Assembly (NCBI GenBank): GCA_023409535.1
Contig: JAEYGZ010000013.1
Span: forward strand, 124,001 to 188,000
Direction: 5' to 3'
Origin: Bacillota bacterium
Lineage (GTDB): Bacteria; Bacillota; Clostridia; Lachnospirales; Lachnospiraceae
Length of the DNA: 64,000 nt
A model generated the notes under the pieces. It saw only the letters and a program-made list of their open reading frames with translations, did no database searches and had not been told where the DNA came from. Made by a program: the position numbers and the translations under genes. Shown piece after piece: positions 25,893 to 34,962 of this stretch (within the stretch, counting starts at the first letter, position 1; each line of letters starts with the position of its first letter).

Positions 25893-26579
25893 ATGATGAA
25901 ACAAGTATTAATTGTCGAAGACGACCGCAGTCTTAGCCGAGGCTTGTGCCTTGCTTTAAAGGATCAGGAACTTCAAATTGTTCCGAGTTTCGATTTGAAA
26001 TCTGCCCGTGAGCAGCTTACCTGCGGCGTAACGGAGTTGGTTTTACTGGATATCAATCTTCCTGACGGAAGCGGATTGGAGCTGCTTCGGGAAATTAAAA
26101 CCGGGAGTAATCCTGTTCCTGTAATCCTGCTGACAGCCAATGACACCGAAATAGATGTGGTCATGGGGTTGGAACACGGTGCGGATGATTATATTACAAA
26201 GCCCTTTAGTCTGGCGATTCTTCGCGCGCGGGTAAAAACCCAGCTTCGCCGAGGCATGACCGGTGTATCCAGGCAGTCTGTCATTGATATTGACAGCTAT
26301 CGGTTTGATTTTGAGCATATGACCTTCTTTAAGGCGGATACTCCGGTGGAGTTAAGCAAAACGGAACAAAAACTCCTGCGGTTACTGGTGGAAAATCGGG
26401 GCGCAACCATAAGCCGAACGGTTCTCCTGGATCGTATCTGGACGGACGGCGCTGATTATGTGGATGAAAATGCGCTTTCCGTTACTGTTAAGCGTTTGCG
26501 GGACAAGCTGGATGCGGCACAGTATATTAAGACGGTTTATGGCCTGGGCTATGTATGGGCGGTGAAGCAGGATGAATGA
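25893..26579 (+). CDS. OmpR-family response regulator
   Basis: The 228-residue protein has a receiver domain (1-120) with the acidic pocket VEDDRS, phosphoacceptor Asp in LVLLDINLPDGSG near residue 52 and the conserved Lys in DYITKPFS near residue 102. The C-terminal winged helix (about 130-225) includes LSKTEQKLLRLLVENRG and VTVKRLRDKLD. It overlaps the sensor kinase gene by eight bases. The following ABC genes suggest it controls an antimicrobial-peptide or envelope-stress transporter. Confidence 0.92.
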   Translation: MMKQVLIVEDDRSLSRGLCLALKDQELQIVPSFDLKSAREQLTCGVTELVLLDINLPDGSGLELLREIKTGSNPVPVILLTANDTEIDVVMGLEHGADDYITKPFSLAILRARVKTQLRRGMTGVSRQSVIDIDSYRFDFEHMTFFKADTPVELSKTEQKLLRLLVENRGATISRTVLLDRIWTDGADYVDENALSVTVKRLRDKLDAAQYIKTVYGLGYVWAVKQDE

Positions 26580-27489
26580 ATGGAGTCTTGTTCCGATTGC
26601 CGTTGCACTGGCATCCATTCTCCTGTGTATTGCAATCGTGCTGCTTGAGCGACGTAAAATCAAAAAAATTATGAATACCCTGAACCAAATGCTTGATTGT
26701 GCATTGGATGGAAGCTTTACGGAACATCGCTTTGACGAAAGTCTGCTGTCTTCCGTGGAGTGCAGGCTAAACCGATATTTAACCGCCTCTGCGGTATCTG
26801 CACGCAACTTAACGGCGGAGAAAGAAAAAATCAAGGAGCTGTTAGCAGATATCTCTCACCAGACCAAAACGCCGATTGCCAATATTCTGCTCTATGCACA
26901 GCTGCTGGAAGAACAGGAACTGCCGGAAGAAAGTGTCAATTGTGTTGCTGCATTGCGGGGACAAGCGGAAAAGCTGAGCTTTTTGATTGCCTCGTTGGTA
27001 AAGCTGTCGCGACTGGAAGCAGGCGTTTTTACCCTTCATCCGGTTCCCTGTGCCATTGCCCCAATGCTGGAGGAAGCAGCCGGACAGCTGGCGCCCAAAG
27101 CCGTTCAAAAAGAAATTCAATTGACCGTGAATCCCACAAAAGTCAATGCGGTATTTGACTTTAAATGGACCACAGAAGCGTTGTGCAATCTAATGGATAA
27201 TGCCATTAAATATACACCCGCGGGCGGCAGCATACAAGTTTCGGTCATGGAATACGATTTGTTTTGCCGCATTGATGTGGCGGATACCGGAATTGGAATT
27301 TCAGAAGCAGAGCAGGCAAAAGTGTTTTCACGTTTTTACCGTTCTCCCTCCGTAGGTGAACAGGACGGTGTGGGGATTGGTTTATACCTTACCCGCCAGA
27401 TTTTAGCCGGGCAGGGCGGATATATCAAAGTGGCATCATCGTTAGGCGGCGGCTCGGTTTTTTCGGTGTTTTTGCCCCGACAGACTTAA
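26572..27489 (+). CDS. Sensor histidine kinase with a minimal N-terminus
   Basis: The 305-residue kinase has one clear membrane segment near residues 3-24 and no extracellular sensing domain. The phosphoacceptor histidine lies in LLADISHQTKTPIANILL near residue 97. ATP-binding boxes are DNAIKYTPAGGSI, VADTGIGISEAE and GVGIGLYLTRQIL. Kinases this small usually sense through a partner ABC transporter (as in Bce-type modules), which fits the FtsX-type transporter downstream. Confidence 0.9.
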   Translation: MNEWSLVPIAVALASILLCIAIVLLERRKIKKIMNTLNQMLDCALDGSFTEHRFDESLLSSVECRLNRYLTASAVSARNLTAEKEKIKELLADISHQTKTPIANILLYAQLLEEQELPEESVNCVAALRGQAEKLSFLIASLVKLSRLEAGVFTLHPVPCAIAPMLEEAAGQLAPKAVQKEIQLTVNPTKVNAVFDFKWTTEALCNLMDNAIKYTPAGGSIQVSVMEYDLFCRIDVADTGIGISEAEQAKVFSRFYRSPSVGEQDGVGIGLYLTRQILAGQGGYIKVASSLGGGSVFSVFLPRQT

Positions 27490-27490
27490 A

Positions 27491-27510
27491 TTCTTACAAA
27501 ACTGTTAGAA
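27491..27510. promoter_or_regulatory. Candidate response-regulator binding site upstream of the ABC genes
   Basis: TTCTTACA at 27491-27498 and TGTTAGAA at 27503-27510 form an inverted repeat (seven of eight matches) between the kinase stop and the ABC ATPase gene. The position fits control of the transporter by the adjacent response regulator. Confidence 0.4.
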
Positions 27511-27603
27511 TTGCTTGTCAGCCGGAAAGATTCTGGAAAGAAACTTATGATAAAGTCTGTATTGTAGCGATACATGCAGACTTTATTTTTGGAGGTATCT
27601 ATC

Positions 27604-28272
27604 ATGACCATTTTGCAGACACATGATTTGGAAAAAGTTTATAGAACCGGTGAAAACGCTGTTCATGCTCTCGCCGGCGTCAATCTACAGGTGGAAAAAG
27701 GAGAATTTGTGGCCATTGTTGGTACATCCGGCAGCGGCAAGAGTACACTGCTGCATATGTTGGGCGGACTGGACCGTCCAACCGGAGGCACGGTCACAGT
27801 TGAAGGCAAGAATATCTTCTCCCTGAAAGATGAAGAGCTGACCATCTTCCGCCGCCGGAAGATCGGCTTTGTGTTCCAGAATTATAACCTGGTTCCTGTG
27901 CTTAACGTCTATGAGAATGTCGTGCTGCCCATTCGGTTGGACGGTAATACGCCGGATTCCGCCTATGTGGACAACATTATCGAAACACTGGGGCTGCGGT
28001 CCAAACTGCAAAACCTGCCCAATAACCTCTCCGGCGGGCAGCAGCAGCGGGTTGCCATTGCACGCGCTTTGGCTGCAAAGCCCGCCATCATTTTGGCAGA
28101 TGAACCTACCGGCAATTTGGATTCCAGGACCAGCCATGATGTATTGGGGCTGCTGAAGGTTACAAGCCAGAAATTTGTTCAAACCATTGTGATGATTACC
28201 CATAACGAGGAAATCGCCCAGCTGGCCGACCGCATTGTCCATATCGAGGACGGCTTGATTGTTGCTCGGTAA
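27604..28272 (+). CDS. ABC transporter ATP-binding protein (MacB/BceA-like)
   Basis: The 222-residue ATPase has VGTSGSGKSTLLHMLGGLD, the Q-loop FVFQNYNLVPVLNVYENV, signature LSGGQQQRVAIARAL and IILADEPTGNLDSRT, the pattern of the LolD/MacB/BceA group that partners FtsX-type permeases. ATG 27604 is chosen because GGAGG lies at 27591-27595; the frame extends upstream without a ribosome binding site. The permease gene begins 13 bases after its stop. Confidence 0.92.
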   Translation: MTILQTHDLEKVYRTGENAVHALAGVNLQVEKGEFVAIVGTSGSGKSTLLHMLGGLDRPTGGTVTVEGKNIFSLKDEELTIFRRRKIGFVFQNYNLVPVLNVYENVVLPIRLDGNTPDSAYVDNIIETLGLRSKLQNLPNNLSGGQQQRVAIARALAAKPAIILADEPTGNLDSRTSHDVLGLLKVTSQKFVQTIVMITHNEEIAQLADRIVHIEDGLIVAR

Positions 28273-28285
28273 GGAGGTGCATAAT

Positions 28286-30943
28286 ATGAATGTAGCCAAC
28301 CGAAAATGTATTCGCGGACTGAGTTTAAAAATCATGAAAGCGGCAAGAATGAGAAACCTCATCGCCATTTTTTCCATTGCTTTGACCGCCTTACTGTTTA
28401 CTTCCCTGTTCACAGTGGCGCTGTCCATCAACTACTCCATTCAACAAGCCAACTTCCGGCAGGCCGGAGGCTGGAGTCATGGAACGTTCAAGTACATGAC
28501 CCGGGAGCAATTCGATGAGATTAAAACCGATCCACTCATCAAGCAATATGGGTTTCGTCGTTTTGTTGGCCGGCCGGCCGGCGCGCCGTTTCTCAAATCT
28601 CATGTGGAGATTGGATATAGTGATGCGAACGAGGCGCACTGGATGTTCTGCGACCCTGTAGAGGGCCGGTTACCTGTCGAGGGTACCAGCGAAGCCGCCA
28701 CCGATACCCAGGTGTTGGAGCTGCTGGGCGTTGAACCGGTTTTGGGAAACGAATTTACCCTGACCTTTGACGTAGACGGAACGGATATAACGGAGACCTT
28801 TGTCCTGAGCGGCTGGTGGGAATATGACGAGGCAGTCTTTGCCAACCATGTGCTTATTCCCCACAGCCGCGCACAGGCTATCTATGATCAGGTTGGCATC
28901 GGCGGCGGTATCGGCAAGGACGGCATAACCGGCTCATGGAATATGGGTGTCATGTTGGGCAGCCCGCTGCACATCGAACAGGATCTGATCAAAATTCTGG
29001 CAAATCACGGTTATCAAACGGAAAGCCGTGCCGTGGGAAACAACTACATTTTAACAGGTGTTAACTGGGGTTATACCGGTGCACAGCTTGCCGTCCGTAT
29101 GGATCCAACAACCGCTATCGCCATCGGGGGTCTGTTGCTTATCATTATCTTTACCGGCTATCTGATTATCTATAACGTATTTCAGATTTCCGTTTCAAAC
29201 GATGTTCGTTTTTACGGCCTGCTAAAAACCATCGGTACCACAGGGCGGCAGTTGCGGCGCATCATCCGCCAGCAGGCACTGCTGCTGTCATTGATTGGTA
29301 TTCCTCTGGGATTGCTGATTGGTTATGGCGTCGGTGTGAAGCTGACCCCCTTGATTTTGACTCAGCTCAATGGTGTCGTACAGGACGCGGTGTCGGCAAG
29401 CCCGCTGATTTTCCTTGGCTCCGCGCTCTTTGCCCTGGTTACGGTGGTGATCTCCTGCCGCAGGCCGGGACGTGTGGCGGCAAGGGTATCCCCTGTGGAG
29501 GCTGTGCGCTATACCGAGGGAACGACGAATAAGAAAACGTTCCGTAAAGCTCAGTCGGGCGCATCCCTGTCTAAAATGGCATGGGCGAACCTGGGGCGCA
29601 ATCGCAGCAAGACAGCAATTACTGTTACTTCACTGTCACTGGCCGTGCTGCTGCTCAATATGACCGTTACCTTTACCAATGGTTTTGACATGGATAAATA
29701 TCTGGCAGATGTGGTTTCGGATTTTATCGTGGCAGATGCAGGCTATTTTCAGACGGTAAATTTATGGAATAGCGATCGTGCTCTGCCCGAAGAGGTCATC
29801 GCCGGCCTGGAAGCCCAACCCGGTGTGGAAGCAGGAGGGCGCGTATATGGCAAAAGCAGTCCGGTGGAGGAATTTGTTACCGAGGACTATTATCGTGCGA
29901 AAAACGGCCGGTGGAATGATTCGGCAGATTTAGACCAGATGGTTGCATTTTTAGAGAAAAATCCAGCCGGTTTGCTTGTTAATCATGTACAGCTTTACGG
30001 CATGGAGCGCTATGCCATCGACAAGCTTCGGGTGCTCCAGGGAGATTTGACCAAACTCCACGAACCGGGTGGACGTTATGTCGCAGCAGTGTACGAAGAT
30101 GACGACTACGGCAATGCACAGATGGAGTCCCACTGGGCGAAGCTTGGTGATATCGTTACGCTGCGTTATGTACAAGAGTACGAATATTATGATCCCAATA
30201 CGGGCAAGATACTTGATCCTGATCATCTTCCCGAGGACCAGTCTTACCGGTACCGGGCAAAATCTTATGAAGATATTGATTACGAGGTATCGGCACTGAT
30301 TACTGTACCGAACTCCCTTAGCTATCGCTATTATGGTACCGATGAGTTCATTATGAATGACCGGACATTTATTCAGGACAGCGGAACAAGCAACGTCATG
30401 TACTATGCCTGCGATGTCAGTGATGAGAGTACCGCCGATATGGAAGTATTCCTGTCTGATTTGACAAATGAGCAGATGCCGCAGTTTGACTACGAAAGCA
30501 AAGCAACTTATGCTGCGGAGTTCGACTCTTTCCGCAATATGTTCCTGATACTGGGCGGGGTATTGAGCTTTATCATCGGACTGGTAGGTGTGCTGAATTT
30601 TCTCAATGCGATTCTGACGAGCATTCTGACACGCCGCCGTGAGCTTGCAATGCTCCAGTCCATCGGCATGACCGGCAGGCAGCTCAAAGCCATGTTGATT
30701 TGGGAAGGACTGTATAACACGCTGGGTGCTGTGGCAGTGACGCTTTTGCTCAGCATTGCTGCCGGTCCGCTGCTGTCTAATGTGCTGGCCGGTATATTCT
30801 GGTTCTTTACATATCGTTTTACGGTCTTACCTATCCTCTTTGTTGCACCGATCTTTACTATACTTGGCATTGCCGTGCCGCTGACGGTATACTGCGCTGT
30901 TAGCAGACACTCTATTGTTGAACGTTTGAGGGAAACAGAATAG
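28286..30943 (+). CDS. FtsX-family ABC permease
   Basis: The ~885-residue protein has an N-terminal membrane segment (about 25-48), a large extracytoplasmic domain, an FtsX block of three helices around residues 275-400, a further helix near 450 followed by a second external domain of about 280 residues, and a final three-helix FtsX block near 765-875. The cytoplasmic motif YGLLKTIGTTGRQLRRIIRQQ and its second copy MLQSIGMTGRQLKAML are typical. It probably works mechanically on envelope substrates or antimicrobial peptides. ATG 28286 has AAGGAGG at 28271-28277. Confidence 0.9.
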   Translation: MNVANRKCIRGLSLKIMKAARMRNLIAIFSIALTALLFTSLFTVALSINYSIQQANFRQAGGWSHGTFKYMTREQFDEIKTDPLIKQYGFRRFVGRPAGAPFLKSHVEIGYSDANEAHWMFCDPVEGRLPVEGTSEAATDTQVLELLGVEPVLGNEFTLTFDVDGTDITETFVLSGWWEYDEAVFANHVLIPHSRAQAIYDQVGIGGGIGKDGITGSWNMGVMLGSPLHIEQDLIKILANHGYQTESRAVGNNYILTGVNWGYTGAQLAVRMDPTTAIAIGGLLLIIIFTGYLIIYNVFQISVSNDVRFYGLLKTIGTTGRQLRRIIRQQALLLSLIGIPLGLLIGYGVGVKLTPLILTQLNGVVQDAVSASPLIFLGSALFALVTVVISCRRPGRVAARVSPVEAVRYTEGTTNKKTFRKAQSGASLSKMAWANLGRNRSKTAITVTSLSLAVLLLNMTVTFTNGFDMDKYLADVVSDFIVADAGYFQTVNLWNSDRALPEEVIAGLEAQPGVEAGGRVYGKSSPVEEFVTEDYYRAKNGRWNDSADLDQMVAFLEKNPAGLLVNHVQLYGMERYAIDKLRVLQGDLTKLHEPGGRYVAAVYEDDDYGNAQMESHWAKLGDIVTLRYVQEYEYYDPNTGKILDPDHLPEDQSYRYRAKSYEDIDYEVSALITVPNSLSYRYYGTDEFIMNDRTFIQDSGTSNVMYYACDVSDESTADMEVFLSDLTNEQMPQFDYESKATYAAEFDSFRNMFLILGGVLSFIIGLVGVLNFLNAILTSILTRRRELAMLQSIGMTGRQLKAMLIWEGLYNTLGAVAVTLLLSIAAGPLLSNVLAGIFWFFTYRFTVLPILFVAPIFTILGIAVPLTVYCAVSRHSIVERLRETE

Positions 30944-30981
30944 CGAATAAATCTATTGATTAAGTTCATCCTATGCTTATA

Positions 30982-31021
30982 CGAAAACAAGAGGAATGCG
31001 TTGACATTCCTCTTGTTTTCG
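30982..31021 (+). terminator. Strong factor-independent terminator
   Basis: Bases 30982-30998 pair perfectly (17 bp) with 31005-31021 around a six-base loop, ending in TTGTTTTCGT. It closes the two-component/ABC operon. Confidence 0.88.
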
Positions 31022-31170
31022 TATTCAATTTGTCTTTTGGTGGCTTCACAACTTATCATTGTCATTTCCCGACATAGTATAACAGTCTTTTTTGTCGTTA
31101 ACTTCATTAGTTTGTTCATTTACAAAATTAATAAAATATAGTAAAATAATACCAGAAAGGAGGAACGCAA

Positions 31171-32274
31171 ATGAAACCAAGAAAAAGATTTTTGGCAATC
31201 TTACTGTGTTTTATGCTTGTTTTACCTTCTATAATGGTACAAGCAGCAACCACCATCACTTCGAATCAGAGCGGTACCCAGGACGGCTATTATTATGAGC
31301 TGTGGAAGGATTCCGGAACCACCAGTATGACGCTCAACAGCGGCGGTACGTTCAGCTGTCAGTGGAGTAACATTAATAATGCGTTATTCCGTAAGGGCAG
31401 GAAATTCGATGAAACACAGACACACCAGCAGATCGGAACGATTTCCGTAAATTACAGTGCCAGCTACAATCCCAATGGTAATTCTTATCTATGCGTCTAC
31501 GGGTGGACCGTTGATCCCCTTGTAGAATATTACATTGTGGACAGCTGGGGCACCTGGCGTCCGCCGGGGGCAACGTCAAAGGGGACGATAACTGTCGACG
31601 GAGGTACCTATGATATATATGAGACGACACGGACCAATCAGCCTTCCATAAAAGGAACCCAGACCTTCCAGCAGTATTGGAGTGTCCGGACCTCCAAGCG
31701 TACAAGCGGAACCATCTCTGTCAGCCAGCATTTTAACGCATGGGAGAGCAGAGGAATGCGCATGGGTAAGATGTATGAGACTTCTCTTACGGTAGAAGGC
31801 TACCAGAGCAGCGGCAGTGCTGATATCACCAGTAATACAATCACAATCGGCGGCGGTACGAATCCGACTCCCACACCGAATCCGACACCGACCCCCACAC
31901 CGGGCGGCGGCAATCCGACCAGAGTGGAATGTGAGAATATGACCAAGAGCGGCCAGTATGCAGGCAATATCAGCACTCCGTTCTCAGGAGCAGCGCTGTA
32001 TGCGAATAATGATCTGGTCAAATTTACACAGAATTTCTCCGGCGGTACCCATAGCTTCTCACTCCGCGGCTGCTCCAATAATTCCAATACGGCCAGAGTG
32101 GACTTGAAAATCGGCGGACAGACGAAGGGTACCTTTTATTTCGGAGGTAGCAGTCCTGCGATTTATACTTTAAACAATATCAGCCATGGGACAGGCAACC
32201 AGGAGATTCAGCTTGTGGTGACGGCGGATACCGGCCAGTGGGATGCATACCTGGATTATCTGGAGATAAGATAA
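31171..32274 (+). CDS. Secreted endo-1,4-beta-xylanase, GH11 plus CBM36
   Basis: The 367-residue enzyme cuts the xylan backbone outside the cell. A signal peptide ends near VQA (residue 25). The GH11 domain (about 28-225) has the nucleophile Glu120 in VEYYIVDSWGTW and the acid/base Glu210 in EGYQSSGSADI. A Pro-Thr linker (about 228-247) leads to a C-terminal ~115-residue module starting RVECENMTKSGQYAG and ending WDAYLDYLEIR, which matches CBM36, a calcium-dependent xylan-binding family. AGAAAGGAGG precedes the ATG. It is monocistronic, bounded by terminators on both sides. Confidence 0.95.
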   Translation: MKPRKRFLAILLCFMLVLPSIMVQAATTITSNQSGTQDGYYYELWKDSGTTSMTLNSGGTFSCQWSNINNALFRKGRKFDETQTHQQIGTISVNYSASYNPNGNSYLCVYGWTVDPLVEYYIVDSWGTWRPPGATSKGTITVDGGTYDIYETTRTNQPSIKGTQTFQQYWSVRTSKRTSGTISVSQHFNAWESRGMRMGKMYETSLTVEGYQSSGSADITSNTITIGGGTNPTPTPNPTPTPTPGGGNPTRVECENMTKSGQYAGNISTPFSGAALYANNDLVKFTQNFSGGTHSFSLRGCSNNSNTARVDLKIGGQTKGTFYFGGSSPAIYTLNNISHGTGNQEIQLVVTADTGQWDAYLDYLEIR

Positions 32275-32300
32275 GCTCCAAAGCGGTAAAAAAGGATTTT

Positions 32301-32339
32301 ATATGAAAGCCCGGCGATAGTTTTGCTGGGCTTTCATAT
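32301..32339 (+). terminator. Factor-independent terminator of the xylanase gene
   Basis: A 15-bp stem at 32301-32315 and 32325-32339 (one G-U pair) encloses a nine-base loop containing TTTT. The stem itself ends in CTTTCATAT. It closes the xylanase gene and faces the minus-strand amidase gene. Confidence 0.75.
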
Positions 32340-32433
32340 GTTCATAGCTTGTAAAAAATTAATAAGAACGCGGAGGAAAATGAGTAAAAAACTGCTGGAT
32401 AAAACCTTCTCTTTGTCTGATGCAAGTAAAATA

Positions 32434-32931
32434 TTACCATATATTCACGTGTGTGATATGCAGGCAGCGGACACGGGCATATTGATAAGTGTCCAAGGGA
32501 CGGTTGTCGTCATCAAAGGTATGCGCGGCAATAAGAATATTGGAGGGTGAGGGAACCTCACCGACTGATACGATAACGGGGGAATGGCCGAAGGACCATC
32601 CGTCAAAGGATAGTTGTATAATGTCCCCGGGTACGGCTTGCGTGATGTCTGCCTGGACGGCGGCAGGGCCGACCCCGTGATTGTTCACAAGAAAGCGATA
32701 TAAGAATTCCACCCCTGTCCATGCAGGAGCACGCTTGCTTAAGCTGTAGTAGTACCACCCGAAGGTCGGCGTGGGGTTCATGACACCTGATCCCGCGTAA
32801 AGCGCCTGTGATGCGAAATTCGTACAGTCGCCGCCGAGCCGGTCAAAATTATAATACCTGGGATTTCGTGCGAAAGCCCAAGTATGTGCATAGGATACGG
32901 CGCTTGCCCGGTCATATTCCTTCGTCTTCAT
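32434..32931 (-). CDS. Putative amidase-domain (Amidase_6) protein
   Basis: The ~165-residue protein shows the amidase_6 pattern: YDRASAVSYAHTWAFARNPRY, then the putative nucleophile Cys in GGDCTNFASQALYAGSG near residue 35, and a GHSPVIVS histidine segment near residue 118. Such proteins are predicted cysteine amidases acting on peptides or cell wall. No signal peptide is visible. ATG at 32931 is preferred (AGAGAGG upstream); the frame runs on to 33066 without a better site. It diverges from the sensor kinase at 33197. Confidence 0.82.
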   Translation of the reverse strand: MKTKEYDRASAVSYAHTWAFARNPRYYNFDRLGGDCTNFASQALYAGSGVMNPTPTFGWYYYSLSKRAPAWTGVEFLYRFLVNNHGVGPAAVQADITQAVPGDIIQLSFDGWSFGHSPVIVSVGEVPSPSNILIAAHTFDDDNRPLDTYQYARVRCLHITHVNIW

Positions 32932-33196
32932 TCCATACACCTCTCTCATAGGTATTATATGCCAAGAGGAAAAGAGAAGTACATTTTGATGTTCCAGTCG
33001 TTTGTATCGGACGTTAATGAGCTCCGATCCATTTCGCTTAATGACATTGGTTTGCAACAGTATCATAATCCATATAGAAGCATTCCAACAATTGAATTAT
33101 ACAATTATAACAATTCCAGCATAATATATTTGAAATCTTCGGGTATTTTGACTATAATTATAAAAAAGATGTTTTTTAAGCAGGAGTTGAGATAAA

Positions 33197-34951
33197 ATGA
33201 ACGAGCGTACGTTTGAAGAAAAGAAGGAGGCATGCCACTGGAAAATACCATGGTATTCCGTACGTTTTCGCATTACAATAATACTTTGTGTATTCTTGCT
33301 GATCATGTCAGCATTATTTATTAATTATAATTACTATGCAATTCATAAATTTCAAAAGCAAATCGAAGAATACAATTATCGAATACTGACACAGTATATG
33401 GGACAGATTGACATCAATATGGGGGTACTTGATAATTATCTGTCCAGTGTCCTTATAGAAAATGAAGATCTTTGGGTAATCAATGGTGAAAAAGCGAATA
33501 TAAACAAGAATGACCAGATCCTGGCTGCGGTGCGATTTACGCAGAATGTTTCTAAGTCATTGCAGCAATACTATTGGCTGCATTCACTTTCTGTAATAAA
33601 GGATGGAAGTATCGCTTTAGAGATAGCCGTACAAGGCACTTTAACAACTGAATTTAAAAGAGAATTATTGGATTACGTACAAAATCTTATCCCCGAATCA
33701 AAAAGTGATAATTGGAAAACAGTTATGTTAGGCGGACATTACTATGTGATCCACATATTCCATTCAGGACAAGCATATGTATGCGCAGTTGCTGCTATTG
33801 ATGATTTAATGGTGCCAATGGAATTATTGGATAAAGAATACTCTGAACGTTTTTTTCTGGTTTCTCAGAAAAATGAAATTGTTTATATGTCTGCAGTAAC
33901 CCCGCCGGAAGTCACTATCGATTCCAGCCGCACGGAACCTTACGTTACGGGTGAAAAGGAGCAATTCGGCATTATACAGCGTAACTCGGAAAAGTCAGAC
34001 TTACAAGCGGTAGTTCTTTATAAACGAAACGTTGTACAAAGCAGTTTAGCAGGATTAAATCAAATTCTTTTCATCATCGTGATTTGTGTTGTGTTAATCG
34101 GTGCGGTGGTATATGGCATGTTAAAAAAGATGTTGCTTAATCCATTAAAAAAACTACAATATATTTCAAATGATATTCTGTTAGGTAATTTAGAATCAAG
34201 ACTGAGTACAGATGAGACTGTGGAGGAATTTTCAGATACCTATCGCAGTATTAATAAGATGCTTGATCGGATTCACACGCTGCGAATAAATATCTATGAA
34301 GAGCAATTCGCAAATCAACAGCTTGAAATCGAAAAGCTCCAACAGCAAATAAAACCTCATTTTCTTCTAAATTCGTTCAATCTGATATACAGTATGGCAC
34401 AGGAGAAGGATTATGATTTAATTCAGCAAATGTCACTAAGCTTGTCCAGGTATTTTCGCTATCGAGTAAATATTGGTAATAATTTAGTTCCCCTTCAGGA
34501 AGAAATCGAATGTGTAAAAAATTATCTGAATATACAAAAATTTCGATATGAAGATGATTTTGAGTATGATATAAAAATTGAGGATGGTTGTGACAAGGCA
34601 ATGGTGGTACCATTAATGATACAAACTTTCGCCGAAAACTCGATTGTGCATGCGATACATATCGGAGAGAAATTAATGTTTTCAGTGACAATATATCGTA
34701 TCAAATATGGAAGCACAGAATCTCTCTGTATTGAAATTGAAGATACGGGGAAAGGATATCCGGAGGAGATAATAAATGCATTTAAGCGCGGAGATCAGCG
34801 TTCAGAAAAACTTGGTATAGGAATCAATAATGTTCGGCGCAGGCTTCAGCTTATCTATGGCAATCAGGCGAGAATTCTGCTTTCTAACAGTCTGGAAACG
34901 GGTGGTGCCCGAATAAAGATCATTACTCCTATTGTTGCCGGTAACTATTAG
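33197..34951 (+). CDS. YesM-type sensor histidine kinase
   Basis: The 584-residue membrane kinase has helices near residues 17-40 and 283-305 flanking an extracellular sensor domain, then a HAMP-like linker. The kinase core belongs to the HisKA_7TM/His_kinase YesM class: phosphoacceptor His in QQIKPHFLLNSFNLIYSMA near residue 397 and ATP-binding segments IEDTGKGYPEE and GIGINNVRRRL. It pairs with the AraC-type regulator immediately downstream and probably senses an extracellular sugar. Confidence 0.92.
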   Translation: MNERTFEEKKEACHWKIPWYSVRFRITIILCVFLLIMSALFINYNYYAIHKFQKQIEEYNYRILTQYMGQIDINMGVLDNYLSSVLIENEDLWVINGEKANINKNDQILAAVRFTQNVSKSLQQYYWLHSLSVIKDGSIALEIAVQGTLTTEFKRELLDYVQNLIPESKSDNWKTVMLGGHYYVIHIFHSGQAYVCAVAAIDDLMVPMELLDKEYSERFFLVSQKNEIVYMSAVTPPEVTIDSSRTEPYVTGEKEQFGIIQRNSEKSDLQAVVLYKRNVVQSSLAGLNQILFIIVICVVLIGAVVYGMLKKMLLNPLKKLQYISNDILLGNLESRLSTDETVEEFSDTYRSINKMLDRIHTLRINIYEEQFANQQLEIEKLQQQIKPHFLLNSFNLIYSMAQEKDYDLIQQMSLSLSRYFRYRVNIGNNLVPLQEEIECVKNYLNIQKFRYEDDFEYDIKIEDGCDKAMVVPLMIQTFAENSIVHAIHIGEKLMFSVTIYRIKYGSTESLCIEIEDTGKGYPEEIINAFKRGDQRSEKLGIGINNVRRRLQLIYGNQARILLSNSLETGGARIKIITPIVAGNY

Positions 34952-34962
34952 AGGAGAGATAT

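Noticed and set aside
27685..28431. Minus-strand 248-codon frame opposite the ABC ATPase
   Set aside because: It is a shadow of the strongly supported plus-strand ATPase gene.
32932..33066. N-terminal extension of the amidase-like protein
   Set aside because: The conserved domain begins right after the start at 32931, which has a good ribosome binding site.
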